In this document: in pieces, positions 10,282-20,218 of the stretch
Position numbering within the stretch: position 1 is the first letter of the stretch
How the letters are laid out: every line of letters starts with the position of its first letter
Made by a program: the position numbers and the translations under genes
Notes under the pieces: generated by a model
The model's input: only the letters and a program-made list of their open reading frames with translations
The model's database searches: none
Told to the model about the DNA's origin: nothing
Origin: Bactrocera neohumeralis
Taxonomy: Eukaryota > Arthropoda > Insecta > Diptera > Tephritidae
Assembly (NCBI RefSeq): GCF_024586455.1
Contig: NW_026089623.1
Coordinates: forward strand, 16,000,236-16,064,235
Reading direction: 5' to 3'
DNA length: 64,000 nucleotides

Positions 10282-11167
10282 TATACCCTGTACAGGGTAT
10301 ATTTAGTTTGCCACGAAGTTTGTAACACCCAGAAGGAAGCGTCGAAGACTCTATAAAGTATATATAAATGATCAGTATGTTGAGCTGAGTTCATTTAGCC
10401 ATGTCCTTCTGTCTGTCTGTCCGTCCGTCTGTCTGTATATATACGAACTAGTCCCTCAGTATTTAAGATATCGTTTTGAATATTCAAACGCCACGTATCC
10501 AAACGCCATTTTCTCTTCAATAAGCTGCTAATTTCTCGGAACTGCCGATATCGTACCACTATTACATATAGCTGCCATACAAACAGAACGATCGGAATCA
10601 AGTTCTTGTATGGAAAACTTTCACATTTGACAATGTATCCTCACAAAAGTTGGATCGGAACAAAGTTCTTGTATGGAAAACTTTTGCATTTGACAATATA
10701 TGTTCACGAAATTTTGTATAGATTATTTTCTAAGGCAACAATGTAATCTCCGGAGAAATTGTTCAGATCGGTTAACTATAGAATATAGCTGCCATACAAA
10801 CTGAATGATCGGAATCAAATGCTTGCATGGGAAACTTCCTCATTTGGCAACATATCTTCACGAAATTTGGTATGAGGTACTGTTCCTAGAAATAATGTAA
10901 TATCGGAAGAAATTGTTCAGATCGGCTTACCATAGCATATAGCTGCCATACGAACCGAACGATCGGAATCAAGGGCTTGTATGGTATCTTCAAGAAATTT
11001 TACATGGATTACTGTTTAAGGTAACAATATAATCTCCGAAAAAATTGTTCAGATCGGATTACTATAGCATATAGCTTCCATATAAACTGAACACATAGTT
11101 ACTGAAGGACATGCAATTGTGAAGGGTATATTAGCTTCGGTGCAGCCGAAATTAACTTTTTTTCTTG
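10282..11167 (+). mobile_element. DINE-1-like (HINE) repeat, family A, full length
   Basis: The 5' end is the palindrome ATACCCTGTACAGGGTAT. A GTCY microsatellite (GTCTGTCTGTCCGTCC) lies about 120 bp in. Next come three or four diverged tandem units of about 130 bp, each with GCCATACAAAC, GATCGGAATCAA and TTCTTGTATGGAAAAC. The 3' end has the stem-loop CTTCGGTGCAGCCGAA, then a T-rich tract and CTTG against a run of T. This layout is that of Drosophila DINE-1, non-autonomous relatives of Helentrons. There is no coding capacity. Confidence 0.75.
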
Positions 11168-12569
11168 TTTTTTTTCACACTTATGAAAAACTCGTATCAT
11201 GAATGTGATGTGAAATGTTCGATTTTCGATTATGCTATTGTGAACTTCGGCAATCTGTCACATATGGTTTTGCTTTGATTTAGTGGCATTGAAAAAAATT
11301 ATGCTATTGTTTTAGTTTAATAGCGTAGTTTTATTTTTAGTTATATATCGTACATATTTTTTTTGTTCGAATCGGTATAAGCTGCAAAAATTGTGCAGAT
11401 AACAATATCCGGATTTATTGGTATATTTGAAATGAACGGCCCCATATTCGATGGCAACTTCAAAAACGATGGTAATCTTTTTTCATTCTGAAGTCAATTT
11501 CGATAGAGGCCTTTACTATTCAGAGAATCATGTAACATCATTTCAAATATATGACCTCTTTTCTATGTTTTCTTTTTTGTTTTGGTTGTTCCCAAATAAA
11601 AAATTTCATGAATTCGGGTGATTTCTAATGCCATCGACTCCCCCAATTTACCGGTTTGTACCTTTTAAAATACCTTATAGGTTTTCGATTATGGTGCCAT
11701 GGTACATGAAGATACTTCTACTCTTATCTTATCGCTTCCACGGATGGACAAACAGTCAACCGGTATTGAACTCATCTCAAACATTTTTGGAAATATTGAT
11801 ATTGCCCTACTTCTATTCCACTACGTTTTTTATTCCAGTATTTGGGTTATAATCTGCTTATTTAATTCTTTCAGTTCATTTACAAAAGTAAAAAAAAATG
11901 TCAGTATACAGCCGTTTTGTTATTGTGAGAATAAATATAATTGATCAAAAATTTAAATATTGCACTATATAATAAATGTGTACAAACGAATGGATAAAGC
12001 GTTGGTGTATAAAAAGTAAGCAATGGAAGGATAAAACAAATTTTAAATCGAAAAAAATACGAAATTTAAATAGTTAAAATGTTCAACTTTAAACGGAAAT
12101 ATCTCGAAAACTATAAGTTTCCTGCGGCTATATCTACCGGTCGAAAACATGAAATTGTTTTGAATTACAAATCATATTACTTTTTACTTCTTTTATATAT
12201 GTATATACTACGAGTTACTACTTGCTAATTATTACTTTTTTATGCCCTAATGTTGTCGATGCAATGGTGAATATTTTGAATAGTTGGCAACTAACCCAGG
12301 TTTAAAATTAGAAGTTTTTCTTTATTTTACTTTATATAAATCTTTCCAACTTTACATATTTTATTTTTTATTTTCTTTAAAGCATTATTAATTTTTTTAA
12401 TAATAGTTTGTGAGAAAATTGAGAAAGCATGATATAGTTTAATTGTGAGGAGGAAGACGAACCAATTCGCGATGCTAAACTTTTAAAAATAGTTCCTATT
12501 TGCCATTATTGATACTGTATTGTTGAAAGTATGTTCAGTTAAAACAAGTTATTAAAACTTTTGGATTTT
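11168..12569. other. Spacer, nothing recognised
   Basis: About 1.4 kb of AT-rich DNA. Open frames near 11.6-11.9 kb are short and without recognisable domains. Confidence 0.5.
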
Positions 12570-13180
12570 TATACCCTGAACAAGGTATATTAAGTTTGCC
12601 AGGAAGTTTGTAACACCCAGAAGGAAGCGTCGGAGACCCTATAAAGTATATATATAAATTATCAGTATGTTGAGCTGAGCTCATTTAGCCATATCCGTCT
12701 GTCTGACCGTCCGTCTGTCTGTATATATACGAACTAGTCGCTCAGTTTTTAAGATATCGTTTTGAAATTTTGCAAATGTCATTTTCTCTGCAAGAAGCTG
12801 CTCATTTGTCGGAACTGCCGATATCGGACCACTATAACATTTAGCTGCCATACAAACAGAACGATCGGAATCAAGTTCTTGTATGGAAAACTTTCACATT
12901 TGACAATGTATCTTCACAAAAGCTGGCACAGGTTATTTTCTAAGATAATAATGTAATATACGAAGAACTGAACGATCGGAATAAAGTTCTTGTATGGAAA
13001 ACTTTTGCATTTGACAATGTATCTTCACAAAAGTTGGCAGAGGTTATTTTCTAAGATAATAATGTAATATACGAAGAAATTGTTCAGATCGGTTAACTAT
13101 AGAATATAGCTGTCATATAAACTGAATGATCGGAATCAAATGCCTGCATGGGAAGCGTCCTCATTTGACGATATATAAAT
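12570..13180 (+). mobile_element. DINE-1-like family A, 3'-truncated
   Basis: Same start (ATACCCTG), GTCTGTCTGACCGTCC microsatellite and tandem units as the copy at 10282. It ends abruptly against a T-run that is the poly(A) tail of the minus-strand Jockey element. The missing 3' part was not found beyond the Jockey copy, so the truncation is not a simple interruption. Confidence 0.7.
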
Positions 13181-13517
13181 ATTTTTTTTTTTTCAATATT
13201 ATTTTATTTATTGGATCTGTTTTTTTAAGCCTAACACTAAGTTATAAAATCTTAAATCTATTTAAAAACTAACGTTGATCTTTAATACGCAGGCATATCT
13301 TCTTCTTTTAAGGCGTGTTTGATCGCAAGAATGGACCAAAGCATTAGCCAAAGGGTTTGGGGGATCTCGGAGTTTAGATACATATTTAATTCTGCTATCT
13401 TCTACTTCTTTCTTCACCATAGGAATACCAATGTCTTAATGTATATTTTCGTTACGCATGTACCATGGTGAACACGTAATTGTTCTACGCATTTTCTACT
13501 GGATCCTTTGTATTATA

Positions 13518-14720
13518 TCAATTTAGTTGCACAGGTCGTACCCCACAGTTGAATGCCATATATCCAAATGTTTTTATGACCACATTATATAAAAGCACTT
13601 TGTTGTCTAGGCTAAGCTTAGAGTTTTTATTTAATGGCCAATTTAAATTTGCAGCTCTAATCTTCATACATGTTATTTTACTACAGATGTGTTTTCTGCA
13701 CGTGAGCATTCTATCTTGGTGAATACCAAGATATGTTACTTCGTTTACTTGGAGTACTAAAATATTGTTTATTTTTACTGCCGGGCACATTTTTGGTCTA
13801 AGCGAAAATGTAACATGCTTACATTCTTCGACAGAACTTAAATGCTCCGCTATTATTCTTGATGCTAAAATGTGGCAGTTGTTAATACAATGTTAGCTAC
13901 TGGAAGATCTGCTGTATATATGATGTATGGAGTTGAACCTAAAACGCTGCCCGGTGGTACACCAGCCCTTATCTGTCTTTCATCCGATATGAAATCTCCT
14001 ACTTTCACCATAAATTGTCTATTATTTAAATAAGATTCCAATGTTTTATACAATTCTAAAGGTAGAATTTTTTAATCTTATATAAAAGACCTTATCAAAC
14101 GCCTGAGCTACATCTAAAAATATTGCTGAACAGTACTCCCTGTGCTCAAATGCTTTCCTTATTTCGTTAGTAATTCTATTTACTTGCTCTATTGTGCCAA
14201 GTTTTGCACGACAACCGCATTGATGCATTGGTATTGTATTATTTTTGTGGAGGAAAGTAGACATCTTTGATAGTAATACTTTAGAAAGACAGGGTAGAAG
14301 ACTGATTGGTGTGTATGAAGACGGCTGTGTTAAGTCTTTCCCTGTATACTGCGACTTTTTCCATGAAATTGGATAGTATTCGAAACTAAGGATTGCATTG
14401 AAGAGCAAAGAGAGCACCTCTACAGCAATAATTGGTAACTCAATTAGAATTTTTGTAGAAATATTATCATGTCCCTGCGACTTTTTTGGATTAAGTTCTT
14501 TGATGATTCCAATAATTTCAGAAGCTGAAGTCTTAAAAAATTCGAGCGACTCTTTAGCTGTGTTGGGTAAGATTGACAGCTTAAAGTTGTTCTTTGGCAA
14601 ATTAGGTTGAAATACCTTTTCTAGGGGATTTTCAAAACAGTTAGCCTTTTCCTCGTCACTTCGAGCCCAATCTCCACCCAAGTCTCGTATAGGCGTATTG
14701 GAGTCAGTTGGTGTCTTCAT
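13518..14720 (-). pseudogene. Jockey-type reverse transcriptase relic
   Basis: The frame from 14720 reads DEEKANCFENPLEKVFQPN, then LNPKKSQGHDNISTKIL and PSSYTPISLLPCLSKV. Next are QCGCRAKLGTIEQVNR and FLDVAQAFDKV, the ordered finger and palm blocks of Jockey reverse transcriptases. A frame change leads to LESYLNNRQFMVKVG and RQIRAGVPPGSVLGSTPY at 14053-13865. The FADD catalytic box is deleted, whereas the 63-kb copy keeps it. The C-terminal block EVTYLGIHQDRMLTCRKH follows at 13790-13518. Missing catalytic residues and frame changes rule out activity. Confidence 0.85.
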
Positions 14721-14984
14721 GGAATTTTGGGCTTTTCAAAGGGAATTTTGCTTGTTTGAATTTGGACACAGCTTCTTTATATACATTTCGGTGTTGAATT
14801 CTTCTTCACGTTTAGGCGCTTTTTTTTTAGTTTACGTACAGCAGATTTCAATTGAAGCTGAATGGAAGGGGAGCGATTTATCTGCCATTCACGTCTTGCA
14901 CGCCATTTTTCATTTACAAGCTTTTCTATTTCTCTATTAAAGATTTTTCTGGGACCAAACGGCTTTTAGTTTTTGTTTGGTGTT

Positions 14985-15600
14985 GCTAAGACAGCTGCGC
15001 TGGTTATTATATCTTTGACTTCTCTTATGCTTTCGTCAATATCTCTTCATGTATTTATTTTGTACTCAATATAAATGTTGCTACTCAAGTATTTTTTTAT
15101 ATTTTAGCCAATTCGGTTTATAAGAAGTTAGACCCACTTTTCGGTTAACGAATATGGGTTGTTCACATAAATTTATTAGTACCGGAGAGTGATCAGAAGA
15201 TAGACCAGTACATGTATCAGCTGTTATGTGAGATTTATCTATATTTTTGATTACAGCAAAATCACTTAAATCAGGTGTATTCTTACGATCACTAGGTCAA
15301 TATGTCGGCTTACCAGGAGATATTATTTCAAGGTGATTGTGCCTATTTATAACAGTTTGATACAGCTGTCGTCCTTTGGGATTAATTAGTCTTGAGCCCC
15401 AATATGTGTGTTTTGCATTGTAATCTCCACCTGCTAGAAATCTATGGCCTAGTGTTCCAAAAGTCCTTAAATTGGATGTCTGTAATTTTAAACCGAGGTG
15501 GGCAGTATATGGCCGTCAAGTTTAAGTCCCCGCAGCGAATTTTTATAGTTATTTTTGTAGCTTGTAATTGCGCTCTGGCATAAGATTCTAATGTGGGTGA
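14985..15600 (-). pseudogene. Jockey-type endonuclease relic
   Basis: Minus-strand translation across frames gives IYCPPRFKITDIQFKDFW, then GGDYNAKHTYWGS, and later PDLSDFAVIKNI with GLSSDHSPVLIN. These are apurinic-like endonuclease blocks: the G-D-x-N-A-K-H catalytic segment and the terminal S-D-H motif. Frame changes occur between blocks, and the stretch after SDH into the RT linker has many stops. The domain would nick the genomic target to prime reverse transcription in an active relative. Confidence 0.75.
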
Positions 15601-15601
15601 T

Positions 15602-16228
15602 TTAACCGTTTTCTAACCAACACTTCTGTTCCTCCATGTGCCTTTCCATCTGGGTGGTTTGTAACATAGAGTCTAAATCCCGGTATATATAAATTGTTTT
15701 TGTTCGTAAGATGAGTTTCTCTAATAAGTGCCAGTTTGAAATATGGACGGGGATTTCAATAGTTTCATTAGGAGGAATATTCAATATTTGGTTACGACTT
15801 GCTTGAATGCCCTGTGACAATATCGATTTCAAATCTTTATATACAGGGCAACCCCTGAAGTTAGCAGTGTGATTTCCTTTACAATTGCTGCATTTTTTAT
15901 TTAAATCCTCTTTTTTAAGAGTACATTTTGAAGTAGGATGTAGATCACCATACATCACACAGACACTGCGTAGGGTGCAATATGCTTTCGTGTGCCATAC
16001 TCTTAGTAGTTTGTACGTTGTACTGGACCATTTCTCTTACATATGTGGTTTCTCAACGGTGATTCTACGATGGAACAGATATTTTAAATTGTAAATCGAG
16101 TGTATTTGTACTACTATATTTCTAATAAATATATTTACAACACTTTTAATACCAAAACCGCATTCTTCCAATGCTTCTTTGACTTCACTAGAGTCTACGG
16201 CGGACTCTATACCCTTAATTACAACCAC
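15602..16228 (-). pseudogene. Jockey ORF1 (PRE_C2HC Gag-like) relic
   Basis: The segment from 16228 reads VVIKGIESAVDSSEVKEAL and EECGFGIKSVVN, the PRE_C2HC domain shared by Jockey-type ORF1 proteins. The segment 15958-15602 reads GDLHPTSKCTLKKEDL, then KKCSNCKGNHTANFRGCPV, a CCHC-type zinc knuckle. A short broken stretch of about 80 bp lies between them. Such proteins coat the RNA and localise it in the cell. The end of the frame carries endonuclease-like text (IYIYRDLDSMLQTTQM), so ORF1 and ORF2 are fused by a deletion. It is not functional. Confidence 0.8.
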
Positions 16229-16240
16229 TAGGCTCTTAGA

Positions 16241-16610
16241 GCTATGTAGATTAAAAACGGACGCGAAGGTTTTAAGATTAAAACATTACTCAGCTCTGGT
16301 TGCTCAGAGCTCCTTTATTTATAGATTTTCTTATCCTAATTATTGTATGCACCACATGCAGAGTACATACACATATCTTAATCTTTGGCATTTAAATTTT
16401 TATTTAGAAGATTAGCGGGTCGAACTCGTAATAATTTTTCTTATATGAGCAACTTTTTATTGTACTTGTAATTTTCATTTACTAATATTAATAATGAATT
16501 GCGTAAGGTATATCCTCCTACCGGATATGTGTGCCTTGCTGAATTACAGATGTGTCGTAGGACTTTTGTTGCGATGATTGCACCAGCAATTAAAGAATTA
16601 GGTCTCAGTA
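16241..16610. other. Spacer, nothing recognised
   Basis: No coding or repeat assignment. It lies between the Jockey 5' end and the AHCY pseudogene's degraded 3' end. Confidence 0.5.
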
Positions 16611-16634
16611 TTCATGCCGTAATGGACCATATGA

Positions 16635-17515
16635 TGTCATTCTAAGTCCAAGTGTTTCGAATTTAATTACGGAACTTTTCATATTCTCCAAGTGTAAACT
16701 GGCGATCTCTTCATCTAGCATTTTCGGCAACATATGCACATCTACGTTGTATTTGTCAGCCTTGGTTCAAAATTCGATTTGTGCCACCACTTGATTACTG
16801 AACGAGTTGAACATCTCAAACTGAGATAACCGTGCGCGAAGCACAAATTTACCAGACGTCCTTTGGCCAACAAAATAATATGATTAGCATTGGATAGTGT
16901 AAAACGATCGACTTGGGGTTTGTTATTAATCTTCTCCTTGGCATTGGTGTTCAAACATGCGGCGTTGATTGCACAATCAAAATTACCAATATTACAAACG
17001 ATTGCATCGTCGGGCATGTGCTCAAAATGTGCGCCAGTAATATTGTCCTTGCAACCAGTTGTTGCTACGAAGATGATAGCATCTTTCTATGCTTGCTCCT
17101 TGGTGGTTACTTCATATCCTTCCATTGGCGCTTGCAAAGCAATGATTTCGGTGACATTGACGATTCCGCCAAAACTACTCAGAGCTTATGCATCACTTTT
17201 GCCCATATCCCATAACCAGCAACACAGCACACTTTGCCAGAAATCATCACATCGGTGGGCCGTTTAATACCATCAATTAGCGACTCGCGATAACCATACA
17301 GATTATAGAATGAGATGTCTCTCCTTCACCATTTCATATAAATTGTGTACACCAGTTGTAGTTTCTTCGCTCAAACCCTTGATGCTCTTCGGGTATTGTG
17401 GGAAATTTTCATGCACTGAGTTGGTCAATTCACCACTATTATCGAGAATCAAGTTCAAGAGCTGACCATCTGAGAACAATAAGGTCTGTTCAATAAACCA
17501 TAAGTATTCTTCATT
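16635..17515 (-). pseudogene. S-adenosylhomocysteine hydrolase retro-pseudogene
   Basis: AHCY hydrolyses S-adenosylhomocysteine to adenosine and homocysteine. The minus strand reads EEYLWFIEQTLLFSDGQ, FPQYPKSIKGLSEETTTG and VHNLYEM. After a degraded, frame-shifted NAD-binding stretch come ALQAPMEGYEVTTKEQA, MPDDAIVCNIGNFDCAI, KEKINNKPQVDRFTL and HIILLAKGRLVNL. These follow the AHCY order without introns. N-terminal residues are missing, several stops and frame changes occur, and the expected Gly-rich GYGDVGKG appears only in damaged form. The absence of introns plus decay indicate an old retrocopy, not the functional gene. Confidence 0.88.
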
Positions 17516-17585
17516 CATCAGGTCAAACAAGGAGTAGTATAATGATCCTTTGAAGGGTAACACTGACCTAGTCTCCCCCGATTCT

Positions 17586-17602
17586 GGGGGGGGGGGGGGG
17601 GG
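17586..17602. repeat. Poly-G run of 17
   Basis: Seventeen consecutive G, lying between the AHCY pseudogene and the hAT fragment. A second run of 12 G lies at 18120-18131, inside the hAT coding relic, where it encodes a Pro run on the minus strand. Confidence 0.9.
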
Positions 17603-17756
17603 AATTTATCCTTCAATTTGGGTTTCAAACTTATTATAGCGAGAGAAATACAGTACAAATTATGAAACAAAAATTATCAATTCCAAGTTTTAGGTAAACA
17701 AAGTGGTTATAATCGAAAAGTCAACCATATGCATGCATTACATAGTGGCTCATTTT

Positions 17757-18602
17757 ATTAAAAATTCAAACAGAAAAATCCTTTTACATTGCGTGTTTCA
17801 TAACGCAAAACGATGACTGCCAAGTTTTGCGACTCTTTCGTGACTCCTTCGGCGGTGATTTCGAAGTCATGATGCGTATGAAGCAACGCTAATCCAACTA
17901 GTCTTTCTTGAAGCATGGTCGTCCTAAGCCATGTTTTGATGCGGCGAAGATAAGAGATAGATCGTTCAGAGCTTGCGTTTGTTACGGGAAGTGTACAGAA
18001 TACTCGGAGATAGGTGTGGATTGTTGGGAATATGTCGACATCACATTTTCATAATGTTTCCAGTTCAGAAGTTGGAATTTCGCTGCCTTCAATTTTTTGT
18101 TGCTGCTGCCAGTGGCATTGGGGGGGGGGGGACAGAAGAGCCCGACGATAAATTCGAACTTGCACAAAGCCGATATGAGAATTGTTGCTTTGCCTACTGT
18201 TTCTCTGTTCTTCCTCTCACTGGTTTTTGACAGAGCTTCGATGATCAACGGTAACTTCGCAACAAATTGAAGGACAGCATCGTGCTTCTCTACCCATCTT
18301 GTTTCACACAACTGGACAATTTTTTCACCAAGTATCTTTGCTAATACAGACACACGTTTTGGAAATGAGTTCTTGAAGAATTTGTCGACTTCTCGTAGGG
18401 CACTGGCAACGTTTTCGATTAATCGTACTTTCACTGACTTTGAAATACTGTTGTTGAGTTTGTGCGAGAAACAAGGAGTCATGACAGCATTTTTTGCTTC
18501 TTTCCGAATTTCGTTGACTGTTCCGATATCTGACAACATGACCGCACATCCATCAGTCCCTATCGAAGTGCATTTCTCCATTCTGAGATTCATTTTCTTC
18601 AT
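17757..18602 (-). pseudogene. hAT transposase, C-terminal half (ZMYM1-like group)
   Basis: The minus frame reads GTDGCAVMLSDIGTVNEI, then TPCFSHKLNNSISKSV and LCETRWVEKHDAVLQFVAK. These are blocks of the catalytic region and insertion domain of ZMYM1-like hAT transposases. Near 17990 the frame shifts once. The other frame continues TLPVTNASSERSISYLRRIK and TWLRTTMLQERLVGLALL, the hAT C-terminal dimerisation domain, ending at a stop near 17757. The N-terminal half is missing upstream, where a SINE lies. It is non-functional through truncation and one frameshift. No terminal repeats could be assigned. Confidence 0.8.
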
Positions 18603-18667
18603 TGTCTGACAAACCGGTTTAACAGCTTAGTGAAGGTCTATGATATTTGAGATCTACATTTCAAAGT

Positions 18668-18915
18668 CGCACGTGGCGTAGTGGTTAAGCTGGCAGGTCG
18701 CTTGCGCAGCCTAGGGTTCGAACCCGGCCGAGTATTTTTTTTTCTACAAAATGTGAATAGAAATCGGGAACATTTCCCGACAGAGCCGGGAAAATTTCCG
18801 TGCCTGATTTCTAGGCGTTTCCGGACCAGCTGTTATCGTCAGGAATCGCCGGGTTCCGAGGACGAGGGCAAGTTAAAACTCGGGTTCTATATGGAAAATT
18901 GGCTACTACTATTGT
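18668..18915 (+). repeat. tRNA-derived SINE
   Basis: A tRNA-like head with A and B boxes (18674-18725) is followed by a T-run and an unrelated body rich in CCGGG/CCGAG words, ending near TTGTTGAATAAACAAAC. The head lacks convincing full cloverleaf pairing at the 3' acceptor side, so a SINE fits better than a functional tRNA gene. No second copy occurs in the window to confirm its length. Confidence 0.6.
18674..18725 (+). promoter_or_regulatory. RNA polymerase III internal promoter (A and B boxes)
   Basis: A box TGGCGTAGTGG at 18674-18684 and B box GGTTCGAACCC at 18715-18725, 30 nt apart, match the Pol III consensus (TRGYnnAnnnG and GGTTCGAnnCC). The T-run just after (from 18735) would stop Pol III early. 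Confidence 0.7.
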
Positions 18916-19264
18916 TGAATAAACAAACCTTACCTAAAGTTTTACGTAAACACTCGTTTGAATGTCAGTGAAATTTCACCACGCACAAAAATGAACAGTA
19001 AAATCGAAACAACATCGATACTTACCATTTTAGATATTCAAAATTGGGCACGTTATTTTCCAGAATAAGGTATAACTTCACAGAAATTGATGAAAATGAA
19101 ATGGGTAACTTGGGCAACTTATAGTTACTATATAGATGATTCCGCTCAGCTGGGCATAGCCTGATTCTATTGGACAGTCAAGTTGAGGCGTTTTTGGCGA
19201 GATAAACGGATTTAAATGAAACGTCACCATGCGAGTGTTTTTATACTCAATAGTACCAATTGTA
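18916..19264. other. Spacer, nothing recognised
   Basis: About 350 bp without a supported gene or repeat, between the SINE and the Tc1-type MITE. Confidence 0.5.
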
Positions 19265-19426
19265 CAGTAAGAGACATATATGCCCGCAGAGATATTGTGG
19301 TTCATGGTGTCAACTGACGCTAGGTGACACCACGAACTGCGAAAAACATATAGACACGATGCCGCTTGCGACTATCGAAAGCCCCGTTAATTCTATATAT
19401 CTTTGGGGCATATATGTCTCATACTG
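19265..19426. mobile_element. Tc1-type MITE, 162 bp, TA duplication
   Basis: The ends pair over about 30 bp: the left starts CAGTAAGAGACATATATGCC and the right ends in the inverse of CAGTATGAGACATATATGCC. TA flanks each end (19263-19264 and 19427-19428). An inner pair GGTGTCAAC/GGTGACACC extends the fold. CAGT termini and a TA target are typical of Tc1/mariner-derived MITEs. Confidence 0.8.
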
Positions 19427-19559
19427 TACTCAATACTTCGACTCTTTCTCAACTCAGAATTTAGTATTTCCGCTGTGGATCGCCCAGAAAATGGGTTAAA
19501 TAAGTTTAGACAGGTCATATAATGCAATTTATGATAGTATCTTGTTGTGATTTCCTAGT

Positions 19560-19878
19560 GTATTTGGTGAGAAGAGCGTCTCTGTTGTATTTTAATTTTT
19601 TTTATTGCAGAGAATATTTTTATAGCAAACAAGTGAAATTTTCAGGTTCTGCGGTTCCAAATTAGGGAAATTAATTTGCAATAGTTATTTTCTTTTCTCT
19701 TAGCACATCAAAGAATATGTCCGCACCTAATAGTAAGTCAATCTTAGCCGGAACACCAAATGAAGGGTCAGCCAGTTTTACATTTTCTGGAATTTTTTTT
19801 AACTTTTATGTGTTCTGTGGGCAAACTGGACACAACCCTTTGTACTACAATGGTGTCTAAATTTGTCTCGAAAGGATC
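19560..19878 (-). pseudogene. BEL-3 protease C-terminal part
   Basis: On the minus strand this reads FETNLDTIVVQRVVSSLP, then VKLADPSFGVPAKIDLLLG and ADIFFDVLREK, the C-terminal half of the BEL/Pao aspartic protease-type domain (DUF1758). Its upstream half lies more than 9 kb away at 28957 and onward, ending ...HLKLILDP. The two ends join in frame across the BEL-1 insertion when one GGATC copy is discounted. Text after about 19650 decays. It is a dead relic and served as the target site of BEL-1. Confidence 0.8.
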
Positions 19879-19965
19879 TGTAAATTGTTGTTAAAAGAAT
19901 AAATTCACGGCACTGACCTTTAATGCGATTAAAGTCGATAACGTTCGAAAAAATGATAAATTGGC
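19879..19965 (-). repeat. BEL-1 3' LTR, truncated
   Basis: From TGTAAATTG through AATAAATTCACGGCACTGAC to AAAAATGATAAATTGG it matches the first part of the LTR at 28715, then jumps directly into the ORF3 remnant. About 150 bp of LTR and the polypurine tract are deleted. Confidence 0.8.
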
Positions 19966-20110
19966 CTAGAAGGCGCTACAGATGTTGCAGGGTAGCCACA
20001 ACGCTGCTCAGACCCGTGGAGCGACGAGGTGGTGGTCCAGGCTGTCGACGCCGCAACGAGGTAATCTGTATAGAGAAGATTGTATTATAAAATTCTATCA
20101 AATAAGCAGA
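19966..20110 (-). pseudogene. Remnant of BEL extra ORF (C-terminal tail)
   Basis: The minus strand reads RRSTGLSSVVATLQHL, then a stop, then RLLG. This parallels RRPTGLSNVVATLQQLQRLLG at the end of the zinc-knuckle ORF of BEL-2. The rest of the ORF is deleted. Its presence at the same place, between pol and the 3' LTR, shows that the extra ORF belongs to the family rather than being an accident of BEL-2. Confidence 0.65.
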
Positions 20111-20218
20111 TATGGTGATCGTGCCACAACATGTGGCATGAACGTGTCGTGGTATTGATCGACAATTTTTTGTTAATATTCTTGGTTATTTAATACGGCG
20201 GGTTAATTCGAACGGTTC

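Larger units (their letters stand above)
13185..16240 (-). mobile_element. Jockey-clade non-LTR retrotransposon, decayed
   Basis: Read on the minus strand, the order is a Gag-like ORF1, an endonuclease, a reverse transcriptase and an A-rich tail (the T-run at 13187-13198). This is the standard Jockey layout. Several stops and deletions interrupt every domain. It is the same family as the plus-strand copy at 58500-63598; ORF1 and RT blocks agree nearly residue for residue. Confidence 0.85.

Noticed and set aside
10402..10436. CRISPR-like short direct repeats
   Set aside because: They are the GTCY microsatellite of a DINE-1-like repeat; the genome is eukaryotic and there are no spacers.
17586..17602. 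G-quadruplex regulatory element
   Set aside because: A simple 17-G homopolymer in dead sequence; length may also be an assembly artefact, and there is no gene for it to regulate.
18670..18740. Functional tRNA gene
   Set aside because: A and B boxes are good, but the acceptor ends do not pair convincingly and a repeat-like body follows; a SINE fits better.
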